Assembly: GCF_000286835.2 (NCBI RefSeq)
Contig: NZ_AJYD02000013.1
Coordinates: 825,698 to 889,697, forward strand
Length of the DNA stretch: 64,000 nucleotides
Origin: Enterovibrio norvegicus FF-33
GTDB taxonomy: Bacteria > Pseudomonadota > Gammaproteobacteria > Enterobacterales > Vibrionaceae
Direction of reading: 5' to 3'
Shown in pieces: positions 17,324 to 26,521 of the stretch. Under the pieces are notes generated by a model that saw only the letters and a list, made by a program, of their open reading frames with translations, had not been told where the DNA came from and searched no databases. A program made the position numbers and the translations under genes. Numbering within the stretch: position 1 is the first letter of the stretch; each line of letters starts with the position of its first letter.

Positions 17324-17713
17324 TTAACTTTCAGCTGGCATCACGTACATTGCGCATATTTTATTGCCCGATGGATCAAGTAAGTAAGCCAAATACAGGC
17401 TCATTCTGCTATTTGCGCGAACACCCGGCGGTTCTTCACATGGAGTGCCACCATTCGCGATACCCGCTTCATGCCATGCCTTCGCCTGCTCAGGGCTACT
17501 CGCCTTAAAACCAATGGTCATACCGTTACCGTGTGACGCTGACTCGCCATTGATCGGTTTAGTAATCCCAAGCACCCCATCTTGGGTTAGATAGAAACAG
17601 CGACCTTTTTCATCAATCATCCCTTCTGAGTAACCCAACACTGCCAGCGTTGCATCATAGAAAGCTTTTGATTTTTCCATGTCATTGGAACCAATCATTA
17701 CATGACTAAACAT
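17324..17713 (-). CDS. VOC (glyoxalase/bleomycin resistance) family protein
   Basis: A 129-residue protein of the vicinal oxygen chelate fold. It starts MFSHVMIGSNDMEKSKAFYD, the usual first beta-alpha unit with a metal-ligand histidine, and ends with a DPSGNKICAMY strand typical of the family. Members include glyoxalases, dioxygenases and antibiotic-binding proteins, so the activity is open. The frame extends upstream to 17800, but the ATG at 17713 is preceded by a strong AAAGGAAGAG site. It is monocistronic with its own terminator, and sits just downstream of the lateral fli operon on the same strand. Confidence 0.85.
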   Translation of the reverse strand: MFSHVMIGSNDMEKSKAFYDATLAVLGYSEGMIDEKGRCFYLTQDGVLGITKPINGESASHGNGMTIGFKASSPEQAKAWHEAGIANGGTPCEEPPGVRANSRMSLYLAYLLDPSGNKICAMYVMPAES

Positions 17714-17831
17714 CTCTCTTCCTTTCTGGTTATTGGTATGGTCATGACTGTGCAGGATAGGCGTTGTTTTGTCTAGGGTGCGCGTGGCCTTATCCCTCAA
17801 AAGAAAGAGGTGCGTTCATCGCGTCACATAT

Positions 17832-18287
17832 CTAAACCGCCCGTCTCTTTAGACGGGCGTTGATCATCTCCTCCAGCAACCTCTGCTCTTTTCTCGCTTT
17901 CTCATAGCGCTGCTTGGCTTTCCAGCGATCTAAGGCTTTTTCTAGTCCCTGAACGCGGGCGTGGCGTTGTTCCAGCTCCTTTTGTACAGAAGAACATTGC
18001 GCCTGCAATACCGCTTGTTCGTGTTCGCAGTGAACCAATAGCTTTTGTAGCATTTGATCGACGCGGGAGAGGTTCATCAGCGCGGCGCTGTTGAAGGTTG
18101 CTTGCTGAGTGGCGGTTTGTAGAGTGGCAGATTGATTGGCGTGGGTTTTAAGGTCAGACAATTGCCCGAGTTTACCTTCAAGGTGAGCGTGACGCTGGCG
18201 CATGGATTCAAGCTGTTGGCCGACACGGTCGCGGCGCTTTTCTTCTACTTGTTGCAGTTTGCCGCACGCTTTGATTTTTGCGTCCAT
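17832..18287 (-). CDS. fliJ: Lateral flagellar FliJ-like export chaperone
   Basis: A 151-residue basic, largely helical coiled-coil protein, the last gene of the minus-strand fli operon directly after fliI. FliJ is the stalk-like component of the flagellar export ATPase that links FliI to FlhA. Identity rests on position, length and the coiled-coil pattern (KLQQVEEKRRDRVGQQLESM and later ALDRWKAKQRYEKARKEQR), because FliJ sequences are poorly conserved. An AAGGAGACAGCGT site precedes the ATG. A perfect hairpin covers the last codons. Confidence 0.8.
   Translation of the reverse strand: MDAKIKACGKLQQVEEKRRDRVGQQLESMRQRHAHLEGKLGQLSDLKTHANQSATLQTATQQATFNSAALMNLSRVDQMLQKLLVHCEHEQAVLQAQCSSVQKELEQRHARVQGLEKALDRWKAKQRYEKARKEQRLLEEMINARLKRRAV
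17838..17859 (-). terminator. fliJ: Hairpin in the last codons of fliJ
   Basis: Perfect 9-bp stem CGCCCGTCT (17838-17846) / AGACGGGCG (17851-17859) with a 4-base loop. It overlaps the 3' end of fliJ; the tail is short (GGTTTAG), so it may be a weak terminator or an mRNA end-protecting hairpin. Confidence 0.55.
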
Positions 18288-18366
18288 ACGCTGTCTCCTT
18301 GATCGCGCTTGCGAAGCTTAAACTGCGATGCTTAAACAACGAAACTTAACACGATGAGTACTACGC

Positions 18367-19728
18367 CTACTGCTGCTGAAACATCTGCGCGAGGTCAGTC
18401 AGGCTGCTTGAGTAATCGGCGGATTCGTCCGCGCCTTGCAACAGATAGCCTTTGAGCTGCGGATACATGGCAACAGCACGATCAAGCTCTGGGTCTTGCC
18501 CCGGTTGATAGCCCCCCAAAGGCAACAGTTCTTTTACTTGCAGGTAGTTGGAATACAAGGTGCGAAACTGATTGGCGATGGTGGTGTGTGCTGGCTGCGT
18601 GCAACCCGACATGCAACGGCTAATCGACGCATTGATATCAATCGCAGGGTAATGCCCCTGTTCGGCCAATTGGCGCGACAATACGACGTGACCATCCAAA
18701 ATCGCGCGGGCGGAATCCACCACAGGATCTTGTTGATCGTCTCCTTCTGCCAACACGGTATAAATGGCCGTTAAGCTGCCGTGTTGGTTTTCACTGTTAC
18801 CTGCACGTTCAAGCAACTGCGGCAACAAGCTAAAGACAGATGGCGGATAACCACGCGAGGCGGGCGGCTCGCCGAGGGAAAGGGCAATTTCACGCTGCGC
18901 CATGGCATAACGCGTGAGTGAATCCATCAGCAGCAAGACATCTTTGCCTTGGTCGCGGAAATACTCTGCAACACGGTGACAAAGCAAGGTAGCGCGAAGG
19001 CGCATCAGCGGCGATTCATCCGCGGGTGCGGCTACCACAATGGCGCGTTTACGGGCTTCTGGCGTTAGGTTACGTTCAATGAACTCACGGACTTCACGTC
19101 CGCGTTCGCCAATCAATCCGACCACAATCACGTCAGCTTCGGTGTTTTGGGAAATCATGCCCATCAAGACACTTTTACCCACGCCGCTGCCTGCCATAAG
19201 GCCAATGCGCTGGCCTTTACCAACAGTCAACAAGCCGTTAATCGCGCGCACACCCATGTTGAGTGGGGTATCTACCGGGCGGCGTTTTAGTGGGTTGATC
19301 GGTTTAGGTTCGAGGGAAACACGCTCGCCGCCTTTCAGCTCTGGGCCATCATCAATGGCTTCGCCCTGCCCGTTCACTACGCGTCCTAGCCAGTTCGCGC
19401 CAAGTTGCACGGTGCTGTCGCCTTCCAGCGGTATCACTTTCGCGCCGGCGAACAACCCGCCAAGGCGACGGATGGGCATCAGGTACGCCACGTTGTGGTC
19501 AAAGCCCACGACTTGCGCTTCAATCATGTCGCCTTCAGCCGTTTCGACCAAGCAACGCTGTTCGAGTTTGAAACGGCAACCAACGGCTTGCAGCATCAAC
19601 CCGTTCACTTTGACTAAGCGACCCGTCACTCGGGCAATCGGTACCGAATCGAGCGACGCGATTGCATCGCTCAAACGCTCTGACAGTAAAACGTGCGCAG
19701 AGGTGCTATTCATCACGACGTCAGTCAT
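18367..19728 (-). CDS. fliI: Lateral flagellum-specific ATP synthase FliI
   Basis: A 453-residue ATPase that energises substrate entry into the flagellar type III export gate. It is related to F1 beta. Walker A is GSGVGKS (residues 180-186), followed by VVGLIGERGREVREF, then Walker B LLLMDSLTRYAMAQREI and the family stretch GEPPASRGYPPSVFSLLPQLLERAG. Length is typical. The start overlaps the end of fliH by eight bases, with a GAGG site inside fliH, so translation is probably coupled. It belongs to motY-lafK-fliEFGHIJ. Confidence 0.97.
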   Translation of the reverse strand: MTDVVMNSTSAHVLLSERLSDAIASLDSVPIARVTGRLVKVNGLMLQAVGCRFKLEQRCLVETAEGDMIEAQVVGFDHNVAYLMPIRRLGGLFAGAKVIPLEGDSTVQLGANWLGRVVNGQGEAIDDGPELKGGERVSLEPKPINPLKRRPVDTPLNMGVRAINGLLTVGKGQRIGLMAGSGVGKSVLMGMISQNTEADVIVVGLIGERGREVREFIERNLTPEARKRAIVVAAPADESPLMRLRATLLCHRVAEYFRDQGKDVLLLMDSLTRYAMAQREIALSLGEPPASRGYPPSVFSLLPQLLERAGNSENQHGSLTAIYTVLAEGDDQQDPVVDSARAILDGHVVLSRQLAEQGHYPAIDINASISRCMSGCTQPAHTTIANQFRTLYSNYLQVKELLPLGGYQPGQDPELDRAVAMYPQLKGYLLQGADESADYSSSLTDLAQMFQQQ

Positions 19729-20509
19729 TCACAGCCTCAAGCTGTTGTGAGTCTGTGGTACTGCTTGATTCCTTGTTAATGGGTTGTGACACTGTCACCT
19801 CATCAAGCAAGTGCTGCTTAACGTTATCCATGCAGGTTTGCAGGCGCGAATCGCAGCTGGCGTCGGCTTCTGCATCTTCTGTCACCAGATGACAGCCGCC
19901 CACAGGCAGTTCATTGTTCGCCACCAACTTCCATGTTGCAGGAAGATCGGCATTGATGTTTCTGATCCGCTCCAGATCTTGAGGGTTCAAATGCACCGTG
20001 ACTTTTTCTGATTTGCCCGGTAACGCGTCGATGGTTTCATCCACCAGCGTCAGGATTTGCTGCGGCATCAGAGTAAGCTCTGCGCGGATAACTTGCTGCG
20101 CGACTTTCTGAACCAGTTCACAAATCATATGGCGCTGCTGTTGCTCGCGCTCTTTTTGCCAATGCGACAAGGTATGGAACAGCTCGTTAACGGGTTTAGC
20201 CGCATCAAGAAATGCTTGTCGCCCTGCTTGTTCGCCAGACACAAAGCCTTTCTGAAAGCCCTCTTTTTGACCGTCTAGCAAGCCTTGCTGTATGCCCTGC
20301 TCTGTACCCTGACGGAAACCTTCTTGATGGCCTTGCTCTAATCCTTGCTGAAAACCCGCTTCGAGTTTTTGCTGCAAGTCTGCCTGAACATCATTCCAGT
20401 TCTGCTCTGCACCGAATTCGTCTTCCACCATAACCACTGGCTTTGCCAGCGGAGGAAAACGGTGAACACGGTAGCCAGATGGCGGGATTTTCATGAATTT
20501 TCCTGTCAT
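19721..20509 (-). CDS. fliH: Lateral flagellar export protein FliH
   Basis: A 262-residue regulator of the FliI ATPase that tethers it to the C-ring. The central region shows the classic FliH glycine repeats (GLEQGHQEGFRQG, GIQQGLLDGQKEGFQKG; about residues 55-95), a run of GxxxG motifs. It is followed by the V-ATPase subunit E-like C-terminal domain with LTLMPQQILTLVDETIDALP and VHLNPQDLERI. GGAG precedes the ATG at 20509; a second ATG at 20494 also has an AGGAAA site. It sits between fliG and fliI. Confidence 0.93.
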   Translation of the reverse strand: MTGKFMKIPPSGYRVHRFPPLAKPVVMVEDEFGAEQNWNDVQADLQQKLEAGFQQGLEQGHQEGFRQGTEQGIQQGLLDGQKEGFQKGFVSGEQAGRQAFLDAAKPVNELFHTLSHWQKEREQQQRHMICELVQKVAQQVIRAELTLMPQQILTLVDETIDALPGKSEKVTVHLNPQDLERIRNINADLPATWKLVANNELPVGGCHLVTEDAEADASCDSRLQTCMDNVKQHLLDEVTVSQPINKESSSTTDSQQLEAVND

Positions 20510-20512
20510 GGT

Positions 20513-21532
20513 TTACTCCACCGTGGCTTCTTCGTACAGCACCAGTTCTATCTCGCCCGAATCACTCAGGGCACGAACAATCTGCATGATTTCAGCACGC
20601 GCACTTTCTACGCGGCTCAAAGGCACCGCACCGCGCAGCTGCATGTCATCTTCCAATGCTTTCGCCATACGCTGTGGCATGGAACGCTTGATGGTTTGCT
20701 GCAAGGTGATTTCTGCACCTTTCAATGCCACAGACCATAGTTCGGCTGGGATTTGCTGCACCAGTTTGTCCAATGTGTCCTCGCGCTGACGGCTCAGTAC
20801 CATGAAGTCGAACATGTTCTGTTCAATCTCATTGGCAATATCCTCGTCATGCAGTTTGAGCATTTCCATCAAGGTGGCGCGATCACCTTCAAAGCGGTTA
20901 ATGATGTCGGCCACTTGCTTCACACCAGACAGCGGCGCGGATTGGTTAACAGACACTTGCGCGATACAGCGTTCAATCAGATCGTTGAGATCGTGCACCA
21001 CTTGATGGTCAATATCCTGTAACCGAGCAATGCGATAAAGCAGTTCGTCGTGGTAATCCGCCGGCAAGTGTTTCAGCACCAGCGAGGAACTATCTGCTGG
21101 CAAGTAAGCCAAGAAAATCGCCTGCATCTGTGGGTGTTCGCTCGTGATGAATCGCGCCAGCACTTCGGCTTCTACCCATTGCAAACGCTGCATGTTGTTG
21201 CGAATTTCATCGCCGTAAAGGTTATTCAACAAACCTTTGGCTAAATCGTTACCCAGTGCTTTGCGCAAGGTATTCGATAAGTACTCTTTCGATGCTCCGC
21301 GAATACCACTGTGCAGACGAAAATCTTCAAAGAAATGTTGAATCACGCTTTTAGCGCTGTCGCTTTGAATGCCGCTAAGATGCGCCATGGCGCGAGTCAC
21401 GCGTTGGGTTTCTTCGCGGCTGAAGTGTTGCAGCACTTTTGCCGCGGCATCTTCACCCATACCAAGCAGTACCAATGCGGTCTGCTCGACATGATTAAGC
21501 GGTTGTTTCTGCTTTGACTGTGCTGTGTTCAT
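20513..21532 (-). CDS. fliG: Lateral flagellar motor switch protein FliG
   Basis: A 339-residue rotor protein between the MS ring (FliF) and FliM, carrying the torque-generating face. The N-terminal FliG domain starts with VEQTALVLLGMGEDAAAKVLQHF. The middle domain holds the EHPQ motif (TSEHPQMQAIFLAYLP), and the C-terminal domain has the charged helix region near LPLSRVESARAEIMQIVRALSD, with PLSRVESAR matching the stator-facing segment. The start lies 38 bases inside the end of fliF, an overlap that suggests coupled translation. Length is typical. Confidence 0.96.
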   Translation of the reverse strand: MNTAQSKQKQPLNHVEQTALVLLGMGEDAAAKVLQHFSREETQRVTRAMAHLSGIQSDSAKSVIQHFFEDFRLHSGIRGASKEYLSNTLRKALGNDLAKGLLNNLYGDEIRNNMQRLQWVEAEVLARFITSEHPQMQAIFLAYLPADSSSLVLKHLPADYHDELLYRIARLQDIDHQVVHDLNDLIERCIAQVSVNQSAPLSGVKQVADIINRFEGDRATLMEMLKLHDEDIANEIEQNMFDFMVLSRQREDTLDKLVQQIPAELWSVALKGAEITLQQTIKRSMPQRMAKALEDDMQLRGAVPLSRVESARAEIMQIVRALSDSGEIELVLYEEATVE

Positions 21533-23255
21533 TCACGTTTATCCATTGTTTCAAAATTTCTGCCACGCGTGCTGGTTCTTCGTTAGCAATCAGCTGCAAG
21601 TGCTTCAATTGAATTTCTAGCGGCGATCCCGGTGGGGGTAGCATTTCATTGCCAACATCCAGCCCTGAACTCACTGCAATACCTTTTTCGGACAGACGAC
21701 GGTTGAGCACTTCTTCGCGCTCGCGCTCTTCTCGCGTTTGCAGGTTGTCGTAGGTCATCTCTTCTTGCGGATCCGCAAATTCCAGTTCTTGTGCACGGCG
21801 ATCTGCGCCTGTCAGGTGCATGATCAGAGGTCGTAGCACAAAGAAGATCATCGCCATGCCCAACATGCCGCCAATCACGTAACGAAGCGGTTGCTGCACT
21901 GCCGAATCTTGCCACCATGGCAAAGCTGGCGGTGCGCTGATTTCAATCGGCGTGAAGTTAAAGCTCATCAAACTCAAGCTGTCGCCACGGGCTTCTGAAA
22001 TGCCAACAGCATCCATCACCATGGTGGAGATCTGCGTTTTCTCAGCGTCTGTCCACGCGGTGCCGTTTGGCGCTGCGCCTGTGTTGAGCAACACGGATAC
22101 GCTTAAATTTTGGATCTGACCTTGCTGGTATTGGGTGCGACGCACACTGCTGCCCACTGCGTACTGGCGGTTAATTTCAGAGCGCGCATTGGCGTTGGTG
22201 CTGTCTTCGGTTGGGACTTCACCAGTCACAGGCGGTTGATGACTCAGCGCGCCCGGCATGCCCAACGCGATTTGATCGATGGAGTTGTTTTGAATGGTGT
22301 GTTCGTTGCGCACGACAGGATTTGCATCAAGAATTTCCTGCGTTTCTTCCACTTGGCTAAAGTTCATGTTGGCGGCGACTTGAACGCGGAAGTTACTTGG
22401 CCCCACAATCGGTGTCAGCATGTCGGACGCGCGCTGAATAATCTGCTTCTCGACGTTTTTTTGATAGTCGAGGTATTTGGCATTCACCTTACCCGATTCG
22501 GTCGAAGCAACATCGGCACTCAACAGGCGACCATATTGGTCAATCACTGACACTTGTTCAGACTTCATGCCTGTCACACTGCCCACGATCAGGTTAATGA
22601 TCGCTTCTACTTGCTCCGGTTTCAGATCTTCGCCTGCTTTGAGTTCAAGCATCACAGACGCCGACGGATTTTCTGCGTTCTGACGAACAAACAAGGTTTG
22701 GCGCGGAATGGCTAAGTGAACGCGCGCGTTAGACACGGCGTTAAGAGAAATGATAGTGCGGACTAACTCCCCTTCTAAACCATGACGATAACGGGCCGTT
22801 TCCATAAACTGGCTTGTGCCGAGTGAGCTATCGTTTTTCAGTGAGTCTAATCCGGTAGGTAGCTGCGCTTTTACGCCTTTTGCCGCAAGCAACATACGGA
22901 TTTTGGCCACTTCACCTTCGGGCACGAGCACTTGGCCGTTTTGTTCTTGCAGACGATAGGCAATGCCTTCGGTTTCAAGCACAGACACAATCTCGCCAAT
23001 ATCAAAACGTTCTTGCTGGCTGTAAAGCGGACGAAATGTTTGAGAAGAACTCCACAGCGCGACCACAATAATGGCGGCGACGATGGCAGCCATCACGGCA
23101 GATAACACCAGATTGCGCTGGCTGCTCGACCACAGTTGTTTCACTTTGTGGCCTAATTCATCCATGCCACCAGAAGAAGCAATGCCATTAGACGAAGCCG
23201 TGCGACCCGCATTTACTGTTGTCCCGCCGGCCAATTGAGTAGATATATCAGACAT
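21495..23255 (-). CDS. fliF: Lateral flagellar MS-ring protein FliF
   Basis: A 586-residue inner membrane ring protein that forms the base of the flagellum. Its two membrane spans are at about 42-62 (NLVLSAVMAAIVAAIIVVALW) and about 465-485 (YVIGGMLGMAMIFFVL). Periplasmic ring-building domains lie between them, including ARVHLAIPRQTLFVRQNAENPSASV and the VNPVVRNEHT-like segment. The cytoplasmic C-terminal tail binds FliG. It begins two bases after the fliE stop. Length is within the FliF range. Confidence 0.97.
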   Translation of the reverse strand: MSDISTQLAGGTTVNAGRTASSNGIASSGGMDELGHKVKQLWSSSQRNLVLSAVMAAIVAAIIVVALWSSSQTFRPLYSQQERFDIGEIVSVLETEGIAYRLQEQNGQVLVPEGEVAKIRMLLAAKGVKAQLPTGLDSLKNDSSLGTSQFMETARYRHGLEGELVRTIISLNAVSNARVHLAIPRQTLFVRQNAENPSASVMLELKAGEDLKPEQVEAIINLIVGSVTGMKSEQVSVIDQYGRLLSADVASTESGKVNAKYLDYQKNVEKQIIQRASDMLTPIVGPSNFRVQVAANMNFSQVEETQEILDANPVVRNEHTIQNNSIDQIALGMPGALSHQPPVTGEVPTEDSTNANARSEINRQYAVGSSVRRTQYQQGQIQNLSVSVLLNTGAAPNGTAWTDAEKTQISTMVMDAVGISEARGDSLSLMSFNFTPIEISAPPALPWWQDSAVQQPLRYVIGGMLGMAMIFFVLRPLIMHLTGADRRAQELEFADPQEEMTYDNLQTREEREREEVLNRRLSEKGIAVSSGLDVGNEMLPPPGSPLEIQLKHLQLIANEEPARVAEILKQWINVNEHSTVKAETTA

Positions 23256-23257
23256 GG

Positions 23258-23638
23258 TTACACCGGCATCTTCATGATGTCATCAAACGAACTGACGACC
23301 TTATTGCGCACTTGCATCAAGGCATTAAACGATAAGCTCGCTTTTTGGCTTGCGACCATTGCTCCCACTAAATCATCACTTTTCCCAAGCTCAACAGCCG
23401 TAATTTTCTGACTCGCTGTCGATTGATGCTGGTTCACCGTATCGAGGACGTTGGTGATGGCTTGTGAAAAAGACATCGGCTGATTGGTGGTGGCGTTAAC
23501 CGCGTTCACATCCAAGGGGTTAGCGCTAACAATAAAATCCGGCTGCGCCTGTACACGCATGGCATCCATTTTGGTCAGCATGAGCTGTTCGGCGCTCATT
23601 GCGCTGTTCATCGATGGGTTGATTGAGTGATTAGCCAT
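23258..23638 (-). CDS. fliE: Lateral flagellar hook-basal body protein FliE
   Basis: A 126-residue small rod-base protein that joins the MS ring to the proximal rod and is exported by the flagellar system. The C-terminal two thirds carry the FliE signature: SFSQAITNVLDTVNQHQ and VGAMVASQKASLSFNALMQVRNKVVSSFDDIMKMPV. An AAAGGTGAAAC site precedes the ATG. It lies between lafK and fliF with only a 33-base gap to lafK. No separate sigma-54 promoter was seen in that gap. Confidence 0.93.
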   Translation of the reverse strand: MANHSINPSMNSAMSAEQLMLTKMDAMRVQAQPDFIVSANPLDVNAVNATTNQPMSFSQAITNVLDTVNQHQSTASQKITAVELGKSDDLVGAMVASQKASLSFNALMQVRNKVVSSFDDIMKMPV

Positions 23639-23671
23639 GTTTCACCTTTAATAGGGTTAAGCAGATTGAGA

Positions 23672-25003
23672 TTAAGCAGCCGAGCCAAGTAACGACTGTA
23701 AATCAATGCCTTGTTCACGCATTGCAGCCAACTTGTAACGCAACGCGCGGGTTGAGACGCCAAGGGCATCTGCTGTTTTCGTTCGGTTGCCACCAAACTG
23801 TCGTAATTTGTCGAGAATGAACTGAAATTCTGCGTGCTTTTTCGCTTCCACATGGCCGAAACGCTCTGTTTGCATCATGGGAATATTCACGCTATTTAGC
23901 GCAACAGGCAGCATCAGATCTTGCGCGGTAATGTAATCACCGTGGCGCATTACCAGCGCACGTTGAATCACGTTCTCAAGCTCTCGAATATTGCCCGGCC
24001 ATTGGTATTGGCTAAGAGCGGAAATGGCATCGGCGGACAGGCGGCATTGACTGCTGTCTTGATACTTCCCGATAAAGAAATGACTGATAGGTAGAATGTC
24101 TTCACTGCGCTCACGTAATGGTGGCCAGTGAAGGGGTAATACGTCGAGGCGGTAGTACAAATCTTCGCGAAAATTGCCCTTTTGCACTTCTTCACGTAAA
24201 TCTTTGTTAGTGGCTGCTATCACGCGGATATCAAGCTTGATCGTCTTGTGGCTGCCCACTCGTTCGACTTCACGCTCTTGTAGCACACGCAGTAATTTGG
24301 CTTGCACCGCAGGGGACATTTCACCGATTTCATCCAACAAAATCGTGCCGCCGTTCGCTTCTTCAAACTTGCCGCTTTGCGATTGCAGCGCGCCAGTAAA
24401 TGCCCCTTTCACATGACCAAATAACACCGCTTCGAGCATAGATTCGGGAATCGCTGCGCAGTTAACCGCCACAAACGCTTCGTCGGTACGAGAAGAATGT
24501 TCGTGAACATAACGCGCCAGCACTTCTTTACCTGTGCCAGATTCCCCCGTAATTAACACACTGGCACTGGTGCAGGCTGCGCGATGCGCCAGTTGCAGCA
24601 CCTGTTTGCTACGCCAAGACTCTGCGACGATATTCGCCATGGGTTTGCCCAGCGCTTCAACACGGCGCAGCAGGTTGACCAATTGCTTTGATTCAAAAGG
24701 ACGAAGCAGGTAATCCGTGGCACCCGCTTTCATGGTTTCGGCGGCCAGAATACCTTCATCTTGCTCAACAATGGCAATCGCCACGCCACCATGACGTTGT
24801 TTTTGATGACAGGCGACCCATTCGCGAATGCCCATATCAGACAGACTCGAGCTGACCAAGGTGACCGCGGCAGGCTCATTGAGTAACGCACTGCGCCCTG
24901 TTCTTGCGTGTCTGACCTTGTAACCAGCGTCTTTCAACACATCGATGACGGGGAGCGCAACCGTTTCATTTGGCTCGACCAACAAAATTTCCATATTCTT
25001 CAT
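23672..25003 (-). CDS. lafK: Sigma-54-dependent lateral flagellar activator LafK
   Basis: A 443-residue NtrC-type activator that works with RNA polymerase sigma-54 to turn on early and middle lateral flagellar genes. Order: receiver-like domain (1-120), AAA+ domain with Walker A GESGTGKE (153-160), the sigma-54 contact loop GAFTGA (200-205) and Walker B LLDEIGEM (222-229), then a Fis-type helix-turn-helix (NRTKTADALGVSTRALRYKL). The receiver is degenerate: serine (about Ser51) replaces the phospho-acceptor aspartate, the acidic pair is reduced to Glu10-Pro, and Arg101 replaces the switch lysine. Phosphorylation is therefore unlikely. The start overlaps the motY stop (ATGA), giving coupled translation. 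Confidence 0.95.
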   Translation of the reverse strand: MKNMEILLVEPNETVALPVIDVLKDAGYKVRHARTGRSALLNEPAAVTLVSSSLSDMGIREWVACHQKQRHGGVAIAIVEQDEGILAAETMKAGATDYLLRPFESKQLVNLLRRVEALGKPMANIVAESWRSKQVLQLAHRAACTSASVLITGESGTGKEVLARYVHEHSSRTDEAFVAVNCAAIPESMLEAVLFGHVKGAFTGALQSQSGKFEEANGGTILLDEIGEMSPAVQAKLLRVLQEREVERVGSHKTIKLDIRVIAATNKDLREEVQKGNFREDLYYRLDVLPLHWPPLRERSEDILPISHFFIGKYQDSSQCRLSADAISALSQYQWPGNIRELENVIQRALVMRHGDYITAQDLMLPVALNSVNIPMMQTERFGHVEAKKHAEFQFILDKLRQFGGNRTKTADALGVSTRALRYKLAAMREQGIDLQSLLGSAA

Positions 25004-26058
25004 GATTGAACCTTGGTTGTTTCAGGGCTGGCTTCGCTGAATACTTTCGGGGCAGTTTTCGTGCCGCTTTGGGTGGTGTTTGGGGTGGTGTTTTGGTTAT
25101 TACTACTTGGTGCTTGTTTCTCTTCTATCTGTTGTGCAGGCAAGAGTACGGGCACAACGCGTTCACTGTCTCGAACCAATCTCACCGTGACACGGCGATT
25201 TTTCGCCTGCCCTTTTTGCGTGACGTTGTCGGCAATCGGGTAACGTTCGCCGTGGGCGCGAATATCAATACGTGTGTCGGCCACGCCAAGCGTTTGCAGC
25301 GCACTCGCGACGTTCTCTGCGCGTTGGCGCGATGTGTTGAGATTAACCACCGATGAACCGATATTGTCAGTGTGGCCGTCAATCAAAATTCGGGAAATAG
25401 ACGCGTCAACCGCAAGATAACTCGATAGCGCTTTTAGCTTGTTCTGTTGTGCGAAAGTCAGTGACCGTTGCCCAAACGCGAAGGGAAGCTCCAATGTTCG
25501 CGCTTCTTCAACGCTCATGCCTGGTAGATTGGCGCGACAACGATTAAATGCGGTCAGACTTTGTTGAATTCGGATCGTGGGAAGCGTGATGCTTTTCGTG
25601 ACGGAAGGTGCGCTTCCGCTGTAAGCCACATTGACCCACTGGCTGGCAGCCATCGCTTTGAGCAGTTCAGGGATCTGGTGTTGGAAACGTACGATGCTGT
25701 TTGCCGTAATGTTGACGTCTGCCAGTTTGCGTTCACGGGCATCAGGTAACCATGGCGGCGCGACCTGATATAACGTCGCCACATTGAGTCCCGTATTATT
25801 TCCATTCCATTCTGATTCAAAACTTAATTTCTCACCCGGCAGTGCACGGAAGTAAAACTTCCCCTGCGGCACTTCCGCATGAATTAATTGGCACTCAAAC
25901 TTACCACCTTGATATTTCCAAGATGATAAATCCATAGGAACCACAATCTCATTCTTTGCGAATGCAGAACCTGAAATAAGCAATGTAAAAATTAATAAAT
26001 AGGATGTATTTACATTCACCTTACAACGGTAAATATAATCGTGAATTCCCTTCAACAT
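25000..26058 (-). CDS. motY: Lateral flagellar motor protein MotY
   Basis: A 352-residue periplasmic T-ring-type protein needed for stator assembly in Vibrio motors. The signal peptide (YLLIFTLLISGSAFA) leads to the MotY N-terminal domain, followed by an OmpA/MotB-like peptidoglycan-binding domain (about 215-310). This contains LIDGHTDNIGSSVVNLNTSR and an AKNRRVTVRL end. A low-complexity C-terminal tail of about 50 residues rich in Q, N, T and P follows. The frame extends to a TTG at 26076, but the ATG at 26058 has an AGG site seven bases before it. It is the first gene of the minus-strand operon and overlaps lafK. Confidence 0.92.
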   Translation of the reverse strand: MLKGIHDYIYRCKVNVNTSYLLIFTLLISGSAFAKNEIVVPMDLSSWKYQGGKFECQLIHAEVPQGKFYFRALPGEKLSFESEWNGNNTGLNVATLYQVAPPWLPDARERKLADVNITANSIVRFQHQIPELLKAMAASQWVNVAYSGSAPSVTKSITLPTIRIQQSLTAFNRCRANLPGMSVEEARTLELPFAFGQRSLTFAQQNKLKALSSYLAVDASISRILIDGHTDNIGSSVVNLNTSRQRAENVASALQTLGVADTRIDIRAHGERYPIADNVTQKGQAKNRRVTVRLVRDSERVVPVLLPAQQIEEKQAPSSNNQNTTPNTTQSGTKTAPKVFSEASPETTKVQS

Positions 26059-26521
26059 AGATAACCTATTAGCCAACTAAAGCTTCCAAAATCATGGAAC
26101 GATGACCACTTTTACCACTAGACACTCTAAGAAATAATCCCATTTAAAAAGGACTTATCGTTAAAAATCCCAGTTCAAGAACCGAACAGTAAGTGACAGA
26201 AGCAAGCGTAAATTCAAAGACATAATCTTGGGAAAGTGTCGCACTGCATGTCAGTGGACAATATTTAATCGAGCAAGTTAAAAAACATACAAATCTATAT
26301 TAATATTTTTATTAGATTAATTTTTAACCACTCACTTTTATTAGAAATGCAAACTACCTTTATTCTCTATTCTTTTAAATAAGACATATAAATTAAAATC
26401 CAACATGTGAACGAAAGTCACATAGTTTAAAAATCAAACTAAAGCGTAATAAAAAAGTCTGTGTAGACTAGCGGGAATGATGAGCGACACGCTCCGATGT
26501 ATTTATATGCGGTAAAAATAA
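26059..26521. promoter_or_regulatory. AT-rich divergent control region between motY and fliM operons
   Basis: About 460 bases separate the two lateral operons; 26280-26460 is strongly AT-rich, as expected for curved, H-NS-bound promoter DNA. ATGTGA (26405-26410) and TCACAT (26418-26423) form a CRP-like dyad, but with a 7-base spacer. AGTCT-GTGT-AGACT (26456-26469) and GAGCG-ACA-CGCTC (26482-26494) are small dyads close to fliM. No consensus sigma-54 site was found on either strand. Confidence 0.45.

Noticed and set aside
26405..26423. CRP site upstream of fliM
   Set aside because: Half-sites fit TGTGA/TCACA, but the spacer is 7 instead of 6 bases, so it is only noted as a dyad.
26059..26521. 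Sigma-54 promoter for motY or fliM
   Set aside because: No GG-N10-GC match was found on either strand; the closest has a 9-base spacing.
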